NCBI GenBank assembly: GCA_016789785.1
Contig: JAEUQE010000187.1
Location: 1-18,868 of the forward strand
Length of the DNA: 18,868 nucleotides
Origin: Bryobacterales bacterium
GTDB taxonomy: Bacteria > Acidobacteriota > Terriglobia > Bryobacterales > Bryobacteraceae
Reading direction: 5' to 3'
The translations under genes and the position numbers were made by a program. The notes beneath the pieces were generated by a model. It did not search any database, was not told the origin of the DNA, and worked only from the letters and a program-made list of their open reading frames with translations. Shown here piece by piece: positions 6,334-14,739 of the stretch. The first letter of the stretch is position 1; every line of letters begins with the position of its first letter.

Positions 6334-9300
6334 ATGCTTCCCAAGATCTTGGTTTGCTGGATTTTGTGGATCGCCGCGGCGACGGGGATGTTCGCGCAAT
6401 CAGGCGCGGGTGGCGGCTCCATTCAAGGCACCGTGAAAGATCCGACCGGTGCTGTCGTGCCGGGTGTCAAGATCGTGATCACTCATCTTGCCACCAATCG
6501 CGTCACGAACACCGAATCGAACACCGACGGCTACTACGCCACACCACCGCTTCCCATTGGCAAATACAAGGTCCGTGTGTCGATGGAAGGCATGAAAACG
6601 TGGGAGAGCGAAATCACCATCGAGACCGGCAAGACGGCCGTGGTCGATCCCCTGCTCACACCTGGACAAGTGACCGAGACGGTGCAGGTAACGGATAGCG
6701 TTCCGCTGGTCACCACCACCGACCCGACCGATGCGTCCACGCTCGATGCGCAACGCATCCAGGAAATCCCCATCAATGGGCGCAATCTGAACGTTCTGTT
6801 GGAAGACGTGACTCCCGGCGTGGAAGCGATCAACGACGTCAACGGCGGGGTGCGCGTCAGCGGTTTGATGACGTATTCGACTGACTATGTGCAGGACGGC
6901 GCCGCCGCGAACAATCGCGAGTTCGGCGGATCGGCGAACCTCCAAGGACTCGAATCGATCGGTGAAGTCCGCATCGAGACGAGTACTTCCTCGGCGAAGT
7001 ACACGCGCCCTACTTCGGTCATCGTTACGACGAAGAGCGGATCGAATCAGCTCAAGGTAGGGGTCTACGAAACACACCGCAACAATGCGTTCGGTGTGGC
7101 TCGCGCCCGGCAGGATGTGTTTTTTGATGGCCGTCCGTTTCAAACACCAAAGTTGATCCGGAACGAGTTCGGCGGCTCCATTGGTGGGCCCATCATCCTT
7201 CCGAAGCCGGGAATCGGCGAAGGCAACTGGTACAACGGTAAAAACCGCAGCTTCTTCTTTGTCTCCCGCGAAGGCGTCGAGTTGGTGCAGGGTCTCACCC
7301 GTGAGTTTCGCGTGCCGACCGCCGCCATGCGGGAAGGGGATTTCTCCAGCCTGATTGACGCCCAGGGACGCAGGCTGCAACTCTACGATCCGCTCAGCAC
7401 ACGGATGGAAGATATCAACGGGCGGCTTGTGTCCGTTCGCGATCCGTTCCAGAACAACCAGATTCCGATCCAGCGCCTCAATGCGTTTGCCAAGCGCATC
7501 TACGAGATCACGCCGCTGCCCACCGACATCACCAACCCCGTGGTTGCGAACAACCTCAAAATGGTGGTTCCGACCAACGGGTTTCCCAACCTAAGCGACA
7601 ACCCGCTCACCATTCGCGTGGACCATCGCTTCACGAACAAAGACAACGTCTTCTTCAAACTCAATGGCGGCACGCGGCGGGCCGATTTCATGGGCACCGG
7701 AGGAACCACGGGCGCGCCAACAGCGAACAAGGAAGCGAACGTCACGTTCCTTCCGGTCCGAGGACGTTCGGCAGCCATCAGTTGGATTCACACCTTCGGG
7801 CCTTCGCTCTTTGTCGAGACGCTTGCGAATCGCACCTGGCAGATTTCGCGCACGGTCACTGGGCCCGTGGACAAGGACTGGTCAAAAGAGCTTGGTCTGC
7901 CGAATCCGCTTGGCGAAATCGGATGGCCGAATATTACCAGCGCGGGATTCATGAACTATGTAGAGGGCGACAATCGCCGGCAGCTCTACAGCATGATCTC
8001 GAACCTGGAGCAGAACTACACCTATATCAAACGCACGCATAACATCGCCTTCGGATTCCGCTATCACCATGAGAAGCAGCATCTGCTGCCGGATCAGGGT
8101 GCGATCTCCGGTTCCGTCGCGTTCAACAGCCTGGCCACCGCTCTGGAGTCGCCGACACTTGGCAGCCCGATCGCTCCACAAGCTGTTCCACAAACCGGGC
8201 ACGATGCTGCGAACTTCTTTCTCGGCTATGCGGGAAACTACTCGGTCGGCTTGAAGCGCGGCATCATGCGCGTGCGCGAGAAGAATATGGGGATGTATCT
8301 GCAGGACACATGGAAACTCACGCAGCGGCTGACGGTGACGCCCGGTGTGCGATGGGACATCAACCCGGCATTCACGGAGGAATCGAATCTGCTTTCGGCG
8401 TTCGATGTCGAGAGTGGTTCCCTCATGTTCCCGGAGCCGCTGGAACACTACTATCGTCTCGGTGTCACCAATCCCAACGTCGTGCGCACGTTCCAGTCCG
8501 TGGGCGTGAAGTTCAAGAGTGCGGAGGAACTGGGCAAGCCGAAGCAGCTTTTTCCGTCGAACTATTTCGATATCGGCCCGCGCGGGGGCTTCGCCTACCG
8601 CCTGACGACGGAGTCGGAGACGCCATGGATCCTTCGCGGCGGCTATGGCCTGTACATTTCGGCCGTTCCCATGCGAACGCTGCTGGCACAGTTCTCGGGC
8701 CTGCCACCGTTCCGCGCCAACTACAACTTCAATCCGAATGCCGCCGCACAGAGCCCGGATGGCATCGCCAACTATCTGCTGCGCACAGTGCCCGAAATCG
8801 AGACCGGCGTCAACAGCGCGAATGTCATCGATCTCGACAATCCGGCTTCGGTCGGCCGCGGCGCCAGTGTGGTTGGCATGGATGGCAAGCAGCCCAGCCT
8901 TCGCATTTACGAGTGGAACCTCGCGGTTGAGAAGCAGCTTTCGAAGTCAACGGTGATGCGCATGACTTACAAGGGGAAGCACGGTAAGAACGCGGATCAG
9001 TTGTACAACATCAACGGCACGCAGACGGACTACGTATGGTTCCTCACCACAGGCCGCGCTCTCCCCACCGGTGAGTTCGCGGGTGTACTCCGCCGGCCCT
9101 ACAATCAGGAAGCGTACACCGATGTACGTCTGCTGACACGCACCGGCTATATCAACAGTTCGACGTGGGCTCTTGAAGTGGAACGCCGTTTCCGCAACGG
9201 ACTCGGATTCCAGGCGTTCTATACGCTGACGAATGCGCTGCGGCTTGCCGGCAACTCCTTCCGCGATGATGTGGTGAATCCCGCGGCTTATCTTCCTGGG

Positions 9301-10125
9301 GCGGTTCCCAGCGATTTCAAAGCTCTCAACCGCTTCCTCAACTACGATCGCGACACGGCGATTCCGAAGCACCGTATCCGCTGGAACTGGATCTATGACC
9401 TGCCCGTCGGCAAGGGAAAGCCGTTCGCGCGCAATGCTCGCGGTATGCTGAACAACCTGATCGGCGGATGGCGTCTGAGCGGTACCGGCACAATCTTCAG
9501 CACGTGGTACACAATGCCCACCGCCGAGTGGGGTGAGATGGGCAAGTTCGAGGTGTATCGCAACAAGCACAAGATTCTCGATTGCCGCAACACCCCGGCG
9601 CTCGCGACAAGCGCCGCCGACGAACGTTGCATTGAGGGTTATCTCTGGTTCAACGGTTACATCTCAGAGCGCTTCATCAACAGCTACAACGCAGCCGGTC
9701 TGCGCAACGGGGTCTTCGGACTGCCGGAGAATTATAAGCCGGCGCAGAAGCCCGTGAATCCGTGGCCCAAAGGCGGCCAGCCCACCGATCCGAACAACGC
9801 CGATTACGATACGGACTTCGTCTATCTGCCGGTGATCTCCGGCGGTGTGCAGCGCGTGAACTTCGATACGGGACTGCATCCCTGGCGCAACCAGAATCGC
9901 CTTGGCCCGTTCAACTGGACCATGGATTCGTCGCTACTCAAGTACTTCAACTTTGATGAAAGCGGCTTCCGCAGGCTGCGTCTCAACGTGGATGTGTTCA
10001 ATGTGTTCAACCTGCATGGATTAAACGTGCCCAACGCAGAGGGGATCGCGAGCCTCCTGAACTCCTATGGCGGCTTCGGCATCCGGCCACGTCAGGTGCA
10101 GGTGACCATGCGGCTGGAGTTCTAG
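6334..10125 (+). CDS. Oar-like TonB-dependent outer-membrane receptor
   Basis: This 1263-residue protein has a Sec signal peptide (~1-22, ending GMFAQ). A carboxypeptidase-regulatory-like beta-sandwich follows (~28-110: SIQGTVKDPTGAVVPGVKI, then DGYYATPPLPIGKYKV). The plug region is ~135-235 (RIQEIPINGRNLNVLLEDV, then IGEVRIETSTSSAKY), and a long beta-barrel ends in VQVTMRLEF. The terminal Phe is typical of outer-membrane barrels. The architecture is that of the large acidobacterial Oar/SusC-like receptors, which import oligosaccharides, peptides or other bulky substrates using TonB energy. The barrel segment FNVDVFNVFN-like (VDVFNVFN, near residue 1230) is characteristic of this group. The substrate cannot be read from sequence. 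It heads a same-strand series of secreted enzymes (M81 protein, hydrolase, cupin), with 29 bp to the next gene. No SusD-like gene accompanies it. Confidence 0.93.
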   Translation: MLPKILVCWILWIAAATGMFAQSGAGGGSIQGTVKDPTGAVVPGVKIVITHLATNRVTNTESNTDGYYATPPLPIGKYKVRVSMEGMKTWESEITIETGKTAVVDPLLTPGQVTETVQVTDSVPLVTTTDPTDASTLDAQRIQEIPINGRNLNVLLEDVTPGVEAINDVNGGVRVSGLMTYSTDYVQDGAAANNREFGGSANLQGLESIGEVRIETSTSSAKYTRPTSVIVTTKSGSNQLKVGVYETHRNNAFGVARARQDVFFDGRPFQTPKLIRNEFGGSIGGPIILPKPGIGEGNWYNGKNRSFFFVSREGVELVQGLTREFRVPTAAMREGDFSSLIDAQGRRLQLYDPLSTRMEDINGRLVSVRDPFQNNQIPIQRLNAFAKRIYEITPLPTDITNPVVANNLKMVVPTNGFPNLSDNPLTIRVDHRFTNKDNVFFKLNGGTRRADFMGTGGTTGAPTANKEANVTFLPVRGRSAAISWIHTFGPSLFVETLANRTWQISRTVTGPVDKDWSKELGLPNPLGEIGWPNITSAGFMNYVEGDNRRQLYSMISNLEQNYTYIKRTHNIAFGFRYHHEKQHLLPDQGAISGSVAFNSLATALESPTLGSPIAPQAVPQTGHDAANFFLGYAGNYSVGLKRGIMRVREKNMGMYLQDTWKLTQRLTVTPGVRWDINPAFTEESNLLSAFDVESGSLMFPEPLEHYYRLGVTNPNVVRTFQSVGVKFKSAEELGKPKQLFPSNYFDIGPRGGFAYRLTTESETPWILRGGYGLYISAVPMRTLLAQFSGLPPFRANYNFNPNAAAQSPDGIANYLLRTVPEIETGVNSANVIDLDNPASVGRGASVVGMDGKQPSLRIYEWNLAVEKQLSKSTVMRMTYKGKHGKNADQLYNINGTQTDYVWFLTTGRALPTGEFAGVLRRPYNQEAYTDVRLLTRTGYINSSTWALEVERRFRNGLGFQAFYTLTNALRLAGNSFRDDVVNPAAYLPGAVPSDFKALNRFLNYDRDTAIPKHRIRWNWIYDLPVGKGKPFARNARGMLNNLIGGWRLSGTGTIFSTWYTMPTAEWGEMGKFEVYRNKHKILDCRNTPALATSAADERCIEGYLWFNGYISERFINSYNAAGLRNGVFGLPENYKPAQKPVNPWPKGGQPTDPNNADYDTDFVYLPVISGGVQRVNFDTGLHPWRNQNRLGPFNWTMDSSLLKYFNFDESGFRRLRLNVDVFNVFNLHGLNVPNAEGIASLLNSYGGFGIRPRQVQVTMRLEF

Positions 10126-10142
10126 CGCACAGGCTCGCCTGA

Positions 10143-10148
10143 TATCAT
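10143..10148 (+). promoter_or_regulatory. Putative -10 element (TATCAT), leaderless-type, for the M81 protein
   Basis: GATATCAT ends six bases before the ATG at 10155, and no Shine-Dalgarno lies between. The eight-base core is identical to the one before the minus-strand gene that starts at 1004. A weak -35 candidate would overlap the receptor stop codon. It suggests the M81 gene can be transcribed separately from the receptor. Confidence 0.45.
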
Positions 10149-10154
10149 CTTCGG

Positions 10155-11705
10155 ATGCGCCATCTCGCATTTCTCCTGATCGTGTGCGCGGCTGCTGGTG
10201 CGCAATCGAGGCCTCTGATCGGCGTCGGCGGCATCGTGCATGAGACCAACACCTTCAACCCGAAGAAGACCACACTCGCCGATTTTGAACTCGGTATCGG
10301 CGGCGCGAAGGGCACGCTGCGAGGTCAGGAGATCCTCACTCTCTCCGCCAACGCGAACAACACTCCGGCGGGATTCATTGAAGGCGCAGGGACCTATGGT
10401 TTCGATCTCCATCCCACGGTGATCGCCGGGCCGCAGACAATCGGCACGGTGCTCGACTCAGCCTTCGACACACTCACCGCGGAACTCATCGACGGGTTGA
10501 AACGGGCGCCGAAGCTTGACGGCATTCTTCTGTTTCTCCACGGCACCATGGTCACCGAGAGCCACGCCCATGCAGATGCGGAAGTGGTGCGTCGCGTCCG
10601 CAAAGCGTTTGGCGATCGCATCCCCGTCATCGTGGTGCACGACTTTCACGCCAACGTTTCCGAAGAGATCGTGAAGCTGAGCACCGTGCTCATCACCTAC
10701 AAAGAGTGCCCGCACCTGGATGCGAAGGATCGTGGCGTGCAGGCGGCGAAGATCATGGCGGACGTGGTTGCAGGCAGAGTGAAACCAGTGCAGGCAATCG
10801 TGAAGCCGCCCATGCTCTACAACATTCTCTACCACAACACATTCGCTCCTCCGCTGAAGCCCATCACCGATGAGAGCAAGCGCATCGAGAACAATCCGAA
10901 GGTCCTGGTCGCGAGCGTTGCCGGCGGCTATCAATATGCCGACATCCCTGCGATGGGGCCCAGTGTGGTCGTGGTCACCGACAATGATCCGGCGCTTGCG
11001 CGGCGTGAGGCGGAGCGGCTCGGCAATATGTTGTGGAGCCTGCGCGACCAGTTGAAGTTGAAAGCGCCCAACGCGGCCGACGCGGTACGCATGGCGATGA
11101 ACAACGGCAAGTTTCCCGTTGCGCTGATGGATTCCGGTGACAACATCGGCGGTGGGTCGGCCGGTGACAGCACTTTTGTACTTGCCGAATTGCTGAAGCA
11201 GAAGGCTGAAGGCTGGGCGATGACGATTGCCGATCCAGCCGCGGTACAGGCGGCGATCAAGGCGGGCGTGGGCGGTGAGTTCGACTTCCCGGTCGGCGGC
11301 AAGACCGACAACATGCACGGCGATTCCATTCGCATCAAGGGCCGCGTGAAAAGCGTCTATGATGGCAAATTCATTGAGCCCGCCGTTCGCCACGGGGGCG
11401 GCCGGTATTGGGACATGGGCATCTCTGCGGTGATCGAAGTGGAGGGATCCACCCAGGACATGCCGAATCTCCTCCTGCTCACTCCTAAACGCGTGATCCC
11501 CTTCACGCTCGGCCAGCTCACCAGCGCAGGCATCATTCCGGAGCGCATGAAGATCCTCGTAGCCAAAGGCACCGTCGCGCCGCGGGCCGCCTATGAACCC
11601 ATCTCGGCTCGCATCATTGAAGTGAGTTCCGGCGGTGTCACCGCGGTGGACCCGGCACGCTTTGACTACAAGCGCATCCGCCCGAATCTCTACGGCGTGA
11701 AATAG
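10155..11705 (+). CDS. Exported M81-family metallopeptidase (MlrC-like)
   Basis: This 516-residue protein has a signal peptide (~1-17: MRHLAFLLIVCAAAGAQ) followed by the M81/MlrC fold. Motifs are GGIVHETNTFNP (E30), LLFLHGTMVTE, VVHDFHANVSEE (D163, H165), YKECPHLDAKDRG (H187) and DSGDNIGGGSAGDST. The Glu, Asp, His and His match the zinc ligands described for MlrC of microcystin-degrading sphingomonads. In that pathway MlrC cleaves linearised microcystin or its tetrapeptide. Most family members occur outside microcystin pathways with unknown substrates, so microcystin degradation should not be inferred. The signal peptide implies a periplasmic or extracellular location, fitting hydrolysis of a substrate taken up by the upstream receptor. 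A Shine-Dalgarno-led hydrolase follows 21 bp downstream. Confidence 0.9.
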   Translation: MRHLAFLLIVCAAAGAQSRPLIGVGGIVHETNTFNPKKTTLADFELGIGGAKGTLRGQEILTLSANANNTPAGFIEGAGTYGFDLHPTVIAGPQTIGTVLDSAFDTLTAELIDGLKRAPKLDGILLFLHGTMVTESHAHADAEVVRRVRKAFGDRIPVIVVHDFHANVSEEIVKLSTVLITYKECPHLDAKDRGVQAAKIMADVVAGRVKPVQAIVKPPMLYNILYHNTFAPPLKPITDESKRIENNPKVLVASVAGGYQYADIPAMGPSVVVVTDNDPALARREAERLGNMLWSLRDQLKLKAPNAADAVRMAMNNGKFPVALMDSGDNIGGGSAGDSTFVLAELLKQKAEGWAMTIADPAAVQAAIKAGVGGEFDFPVGGKTDNMHGDSIRIKGRVKSVYDGKFIEPAVRHGGGRYWDMGISAVIEVEGSTQDMPNLLLLTPKRVIPFTLGQLTSAGIIPERMKILVAKGTVAPRAAYEPISARIIEVSSGGVTAVDPARFDYKRIRPNLYGVK

Positions 11706-11716
11706 ATTTCTTCATC

Positions 11717-11721
11717 AGGAG
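11717..11721 (+). promoter_or_regulatory. Shine-Dalgarno AGGAG for the alpha/beta hydrolase
   Basis: AGGAG sits five bases before the ATG at 11727, in the 21-bp gap after the M81 gene. It supports that start and translation from a polycistronic message, in contrast to the leaderless-looking start of the upstream gene. Confidence 0.7.
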
Positions 11722-11726
11722 CATCC

Positions 11727-12869
11727 ATGCCAACACCGAACATGCTAGGCGCCTACGGCGATTGGGCCGCGTCCATCGTGCCCGACCCTCCTCGGCTCTC
11801 CTTCCGGAGGCCCGAGTTCAAGGATGTCGCGCAATGGCGCAAGCAGGCGCGCGAACGCTACCGCTCCATGCTGCTTCAACCCGCAAATTCGGGCACGCCG
11901 AAGGTAACGGTGCAGCATCAGTTCGAATACGACGGGCTCGCCATTGAGCATCTCTCCTGGCAACTGCCATATGGCCCGTCCACCGAAGCCGTGTTGCTCA
12001 AGCCGGCAAACGCGCGGGGCAAGCTTCCCGGCATTGTGGGCCTGCATGATCACGGCGGCAACAAGTACTTCGGGTATCGCAAGATCACACGCATCAGCGC
12101 GGATCAACATCCCATGATGGTGAAGCATCAGGCACACTACTACGGTGGATTCGCTTGGGCCAACGAACTTGCGCGCCGTGGCTATGCGGTGCTGGTGCAC
12201 GACACGTTCACTTTCGGTAGCCGGCGCATGCGCTACGCCGATCTTCCGCAGATCATCAAACGCGACCTTGCGGAAGTGAACCCGGAAGCGCAGGAAGAGA
12301 TCGACAAATACAACCGCTTCGCGGGCGAGCATGAGCACCTCATTGCGAAGAGCCTTACGTGCGCTGGTCTCACCTGGCCGGGCATCTTTGTGAATGATGA
12401 TCAACGTGCGGTCGACTATCTGTGCTCGCGTCCCGATGTCGACGCGGCGCGGGTGGGTTGTTGCGGACTGTCGGGAGGCGGCTTGCGCACGGTGTATCTG
12501 ACGGGTGCCGATGAACGCATCAAGTGCGCATGTGCGGTTGGCATGATGACCACCTGGCGCGACTACCTTCTCAACAAGTGCTACACCCATACGTGGATGA
12601 TCTACGTGCCGACGCTATCCCGCGATCTGGACTACCCCGAGATCCTTGGTCTCGCCTGTCCGCAGCCGGTGATGGTGTTGAACAACCGTCAGGATCAGCT
12701 TTTCACGCTGCCGGAGATGGAGCGTGCCGACAAGATCCTGGCGGGCGTGTATCAGAAGGCCGGCGCGCGCGACCGCTATCGCTGCAACTTCTACGACGGC
12801 CCGCACAAGTTCGATGCGGAGATGCAGAAGGACGCGTTTGATTGGATGGATCGGTGGTTGAAAACGTAA
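11727..12869 (+). CDS. Alpha/beta hydrolase (acetyl xylan esterase / dienelactone hydrolase-like)
   Basis: This 380-residue serine hydrolase has the nucleophile elbow GLSGGG (S249), probable acid D323 in NNRQDQLF and catalytic H360 in DGPHKFD. The fold begins with PGIVGLHDHGG, which supplies the oxyanion region, at ~100-112. The proteins I can recall with this layout are multi-domain acetyl-xylan-esterase-like or dienelactone-hydrolase-like hydrolases common in Acidobacteria and Planctomycetes. Unlike its neighbours it has no signal peptide, so it is probably cytoplasmic. The insert between the oxyanion loop and the nucleophile (~115-230) is long and charged and may form a lid. It is placed in the operon by a good Shine-Dalgarno and short gaps (21 bp before, 28 bp after). 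Substrate unknown; ester or lactone hydrolysis is the reasonable default. Confidence 0.85.
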   Translation: MPTPNMLGAYGDWAASIVPDPPRLSFRRPEFKDVAQWRKQARERYRSMLLQPANSGTPKVTVQHQFEYDGLAIEHLSWQLPYGPSTEAVLLKPANARGKLPGIVGLHDHGGNKYFGYRKITRISADQHPMMVKHQAHYYGGFAWANELARRGYAVLVHDTFTFGSRRMRYADLPQIIKRDLAEVNPEAQEEIDKYNRFAGEHEHLIAKSLTCAGLTWPGIFVNDDQRAVDYLCSRPDVDAARVGCCGLSGGGLRTVYLTGADERIKCACAVGMMTTWRDYLLNKCYTHTWMIYVPTLSRDLDYPEILGLACPQPVMVLNNRQDQLFTLPEMERADKILAGVYQKAGARDRYRCNFYDGPHKFDAEMQKDAFDWMDRWLKT

Positions 12870-12886
12870 CGGAGTGCGAGGCCTGG

Positions 12887-12893
12887 AAAGGAG
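12887..12893 (+). promoter_or_regulatory. Shine-Dalgarno AAAGGAG deciding the cupin start
   Basis: AAAGGAG lies four bases before the ATG at 12898. It favours that start over the in-frame GTG at 12874, which would add eight residues in front of the signal peptide. Confidence 0.7.
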
Positions 12894-12897
12894 CCAC

Positions 12898-13314
12898 ATG
12901 CGTCGAAGGGATCTGAAGTCATTGTTGCTGGGCGTGGCTGTGGCCGGTGCCGCGACCGCGCAACCGTCCGCCTTGCCCTCGAAGACATTTCCGTTCGAAG
13001 GACTACCGGTTCGCAACAACGGACGGAATCGCTCGCGAGCCGTGCTCAACGGCAAGACGCGATCGGGCTATGCAATCGAGATGCACCATACGGAACTTGC
13101 GCCGGGACTCGCGCCGCATCCGCCACATCAGCACGTGCACGAGGAAGTGCTTGTGGTGCGTGAGGGCACGCTGGAGGTGACCATTCGCGACACCGTGACC
13201 ACCCTCGGACCGGGCGGCATTGCGTACATCGCGTCGAACGAGCATCACGGGTGGAAGAATATCGGCGCCACGCAGGCGCACTATCTGGTGATGACGTTGG
13301 GCAGGGAAGGGTAG
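12898..13314 (+). CDS. Secreted single-domain cupin
   Basis: This 138-residue protein begins with an arginine-rich signal sequence (MRRRDLKSLLLGVAVAGAA, then TAQ), compatible with Sec or Tat export. The mature part is a small cupin_2 barrel. Motif 1 is HPPHQHVHEEVLVVREG (metal ligands among H77, H79, H81, E82/E83), and motif 2 is LGPGGIAYIASNEHHGWKNIG. Such cupins bind a divalent metal and can be oxygenases, isomerases or sensors; the sequence does not tell which. It lies 28 bp after the hydrolase and ends a few bases before the DinB-fold gene, so it is likely co-transcribed. The start is set by AAAGGAG. The family is secure; the activity is unknown. Confidence 0.87.
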   Translation: MRRRDLKSLLLGVAVAGAATAQPSALPSKTFPFEGLPVRNNGRNRSRAVLNGKTRSGYAIEMHHTELAPGLAPHPPHQHVHEEVLVVREGTLEVTIRDTVTTLGPGGIAYIASNEHHGWKNIGATQAHYLVMTLGREG

Positions 13315-13333
13315 GGCATTGGTGGAACCCTGG

Positions 13334-13825
13334 ATGAGTGGCTCGCTCACCGATGTCCATCCCGTGCCGCGGGCTCTATTGCATAGCTTCGAACAGGTGT
13401 TGCTCGATCTGCGGCATTGGACCGAGGAGCTTTCCGCGGACCAGATCTGGGCTTGTCCCATGGGGCTGGGCGCGATCGGCTTTCATCTGCGGCATATCGC
13501 AGGCAGCACGGATCGCCTTTACACTTATGCGCGCGGAGAGGCGTTGACCGAAGGGCAACTTCAGGCTATGCGCGCGGAACAGGAGCCAGGCGCGTCGTGC
13601 GAGGAGTTATTGCGCGCGATCGAAGCCGTGTTCCAGCGCGTCGGCGACGAGGTGCGGAGCATCGATCCCGCGATGCTCACCGAAGCGCGCGAGGTCGGGC
13701 GGAAGAAACTGCCAAGCAATGTGACCGGACTCCTGATCCACATCGCCGAACACAACCTGCGCCACGTGGGCGAGGTAATCATCACGTCGAAGGTGGTTCG
13801 GGCTGAGAATCAGCGCCCCGGTTGA
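13334..13825 (+). CDS. DinB-fold (DinB/YfiT-like) putative metal-dependent protein
   Basis: This ~163-residue four-helix-bundle protein has the DinB pattern: a histidine at the end of helix 2 (FHLRHIAGSTDRL, H54) and an HxxxH pair in helix 4 (IAEHNLRHVGEV, H140 and H144). Together these form the usual metal-binding triad. DinB-fold proteins include thiol-dependent S-transferases and many uncharacterised members. There is no signal peptide. The start is uncertain: ATG at 13334 has GGTGG about eight bases upstream. In-frame GTG 13322 or TTG 13319 would add four or five residues and nearly abut the cupin stop. It is the last gene of the plus-strand series and ends two bases from the stop of the convergent Rpn-like gene, leaving no room for a terminator. 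Confidence 0.85.
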   Translation: MSGSLTDVHPVPRALLHSFEQVLLDLRHWTEELSADQIWACPMGLGAIGFHLRHIAGSTDRLYTYARGEALTEGQLQAMRAEQEPGASCEELLRAIEAVFQRVGDEVRSIDPAMLTEAREVGRKKLPSNVTGLLIHIAEHNLRHVGEVIITSKVVRAENQRPG

Positions 13826-13827
13826 GA

Positions 13828-14739
13828 TCAGGGGAACAATTCGTTAAGGGAAGACGCCGTGAGGATTCGTTCGGACCATTTTTCAAGGGTCTCGGAAGTG
13901 GCGTCCGCGAGGCGCTTTTCGGCCCATTCGGGCAGCGTACCGAAGCGTAGGGAGATCTGACGGCGAAGCAGGAATCGCTCCCCATCGAGCCGACCCTCTT
14001 GCCGCCCTTCTTGTCTGCCCTCTTGCCGGCCCTCTTGCCGCCCTTCTTGTCTGCCCTCTTGTCGGCCTTTCCTCACACCGTCGGCCTCGATCTCCTGGTA
14101 GACCCAGGATTCCCTGAGAATGTCTTTGGTTATCATCTTCTCGAATCTCCGGAAGAACTTCTCTTTATCACCATAGCGCAATCCCGCCATCAGCGACGTG
14201 CGCGCCGCCAAATCCCGGTCTCGCATCCCGACCAGACGCCGGGCCACTTCCTCGTGGTCCTCTTCGGTGGCATTCAACAGCGGAATCCAAGGAAGGATCG
14301 CAGGCCGCTTCAGCGCCAGTGCTGCCCGCGCCGGAATCTCCCATGGCTTGACCAGCCGCAAGTTGATCGACCGGTAACTATCCCCCGCACGCCGGGCGTG
14401 TCTCTTGGGGATCCGCGCAGGCATCCCCCGTTCCACCAGCACGACCAACCGGCTGTAAACCGGCAGATGATACTTGATGTCCAGCGAGGAGGCGTAGTCC
14501 AGAATCGTATCGAATCGCAGCAGATGATAACGGGTGGTGGCTTCGAAGTGATAGATCGACCGGCGTCCGTTGCGCGTCACCAGATACGCGTGGTCGACAT
14601 GCTTGGTCGGCAGTGTGAGTTCGCGGTCGACGATCTCCACCTCGACATCCTCGTCCAGCCCAATGTCCGCGAACAGGGACAGCGTGCCCCGGTGGTCCTC
14701 CTCAAAGAGCTGCTTGAATTCGAGATCGTAAGTGCCCAC
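13828..14739 (-). CDS. Rpn/YhgA-like PD-(D/E)XK-type protein with DUF4351 C-terminus
   Basis: This 303-residue protein resembles the recombination-promoting nuclease/putative transposase (Rpn) superfamily. The N-terminal nuclease-like region includes VDHAYLV (D49) and IYHFEATTRYH (E66). The usual E-x-Q/K reads E-A-T, so catalysis is uncertain. The C-terminal ~50 residues (LLRRQISLRFGTLPEW to SLNELF) match DUF4351, common in this group. Between them lies a charged linker of six consecutive RQEG repeats (about residues 223-248), encoded by a 72-bp tandem repeat. The start is GTG at 14739 and no clear Shine-Dalgarno is present. Rpn proteins promote DNA breaks or recombination and are prone to duplication. 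Here it sits alone, convergent with the DinB-fold gene and without mobile-element ends. Confidence 0.82.
   Translation of the reverse strand: MGTYDLEFKQLFEEDHRGTLSLFADIGLDEDVEVEIVDRELTLPTKHVDHAYLVTRNGRRSIYHFEATTRYHLLRFDTILDYASSLDIKYHLPVYSRLVVLVERGMPARIPKRHARRAGDSYRSINLRLVKPWEIPARAALALKRPAILPWIPLLNATEEDHEEVARRLVGMRDRDLAARTSLMAGLRYGDKEKFFRRFEKMITKDILRESWVYQEIEADGVRKGRQEGRQEGRQEGRQEGRQEGRQEGRLDGERFLLRRQISLRFGTLPEWAEKRLADATSETLEKWSERILTASSLNELFP
13995..14066. repeat. In-frame 12-bp tandem repeat (six units) within the Rpn-like gene
   Basis: Six 12-bp units run without interruption, of forms CCTCTTGCCGCC, CTTCTTGTCTGC and CCTCTTGCCGGC. On the minus strand they encode RQEG units. The first 36 bp (13995-14030) and the second 36 bp (14031-14066) differ at a single base, so the tract looks like a recent duplication of a three-unit block. 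Gain or loss of whole units would preserve the frame and only change linker length. Confidence 0.9.

Noticed and set aside
4669..6399. Long minus-strand open frame (576 codons) opposite the FeS photolyase
   Set aside because: The plus strand encodes an unmistakable FeS-BCP protein with all four cluster cysteines. The minus frame is Arg/His-rich and resembles no family, as expected of a high-GC shadow.
10155..11705. Microcystin degradation cluster (mlrABCD)
   Set aside because: Only an MlrC-family protein is present. No MlrA protease, MlrB hydrolase or MlrD transporter is seen, and M81 proteins are common outside that pathway.
13995..14066. CRISPR-like array
   Set aside because: The repeats are 12-bp units with no spacers, in frame within a coding gene, and encode RQEG units.
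13828..14739. Transposon carrying the Rpn-like gene
   Set aside because: No terminal inverted repeats, target duplications or second transposition gene were found around it. The family name alone is not evidence of a mobile element.
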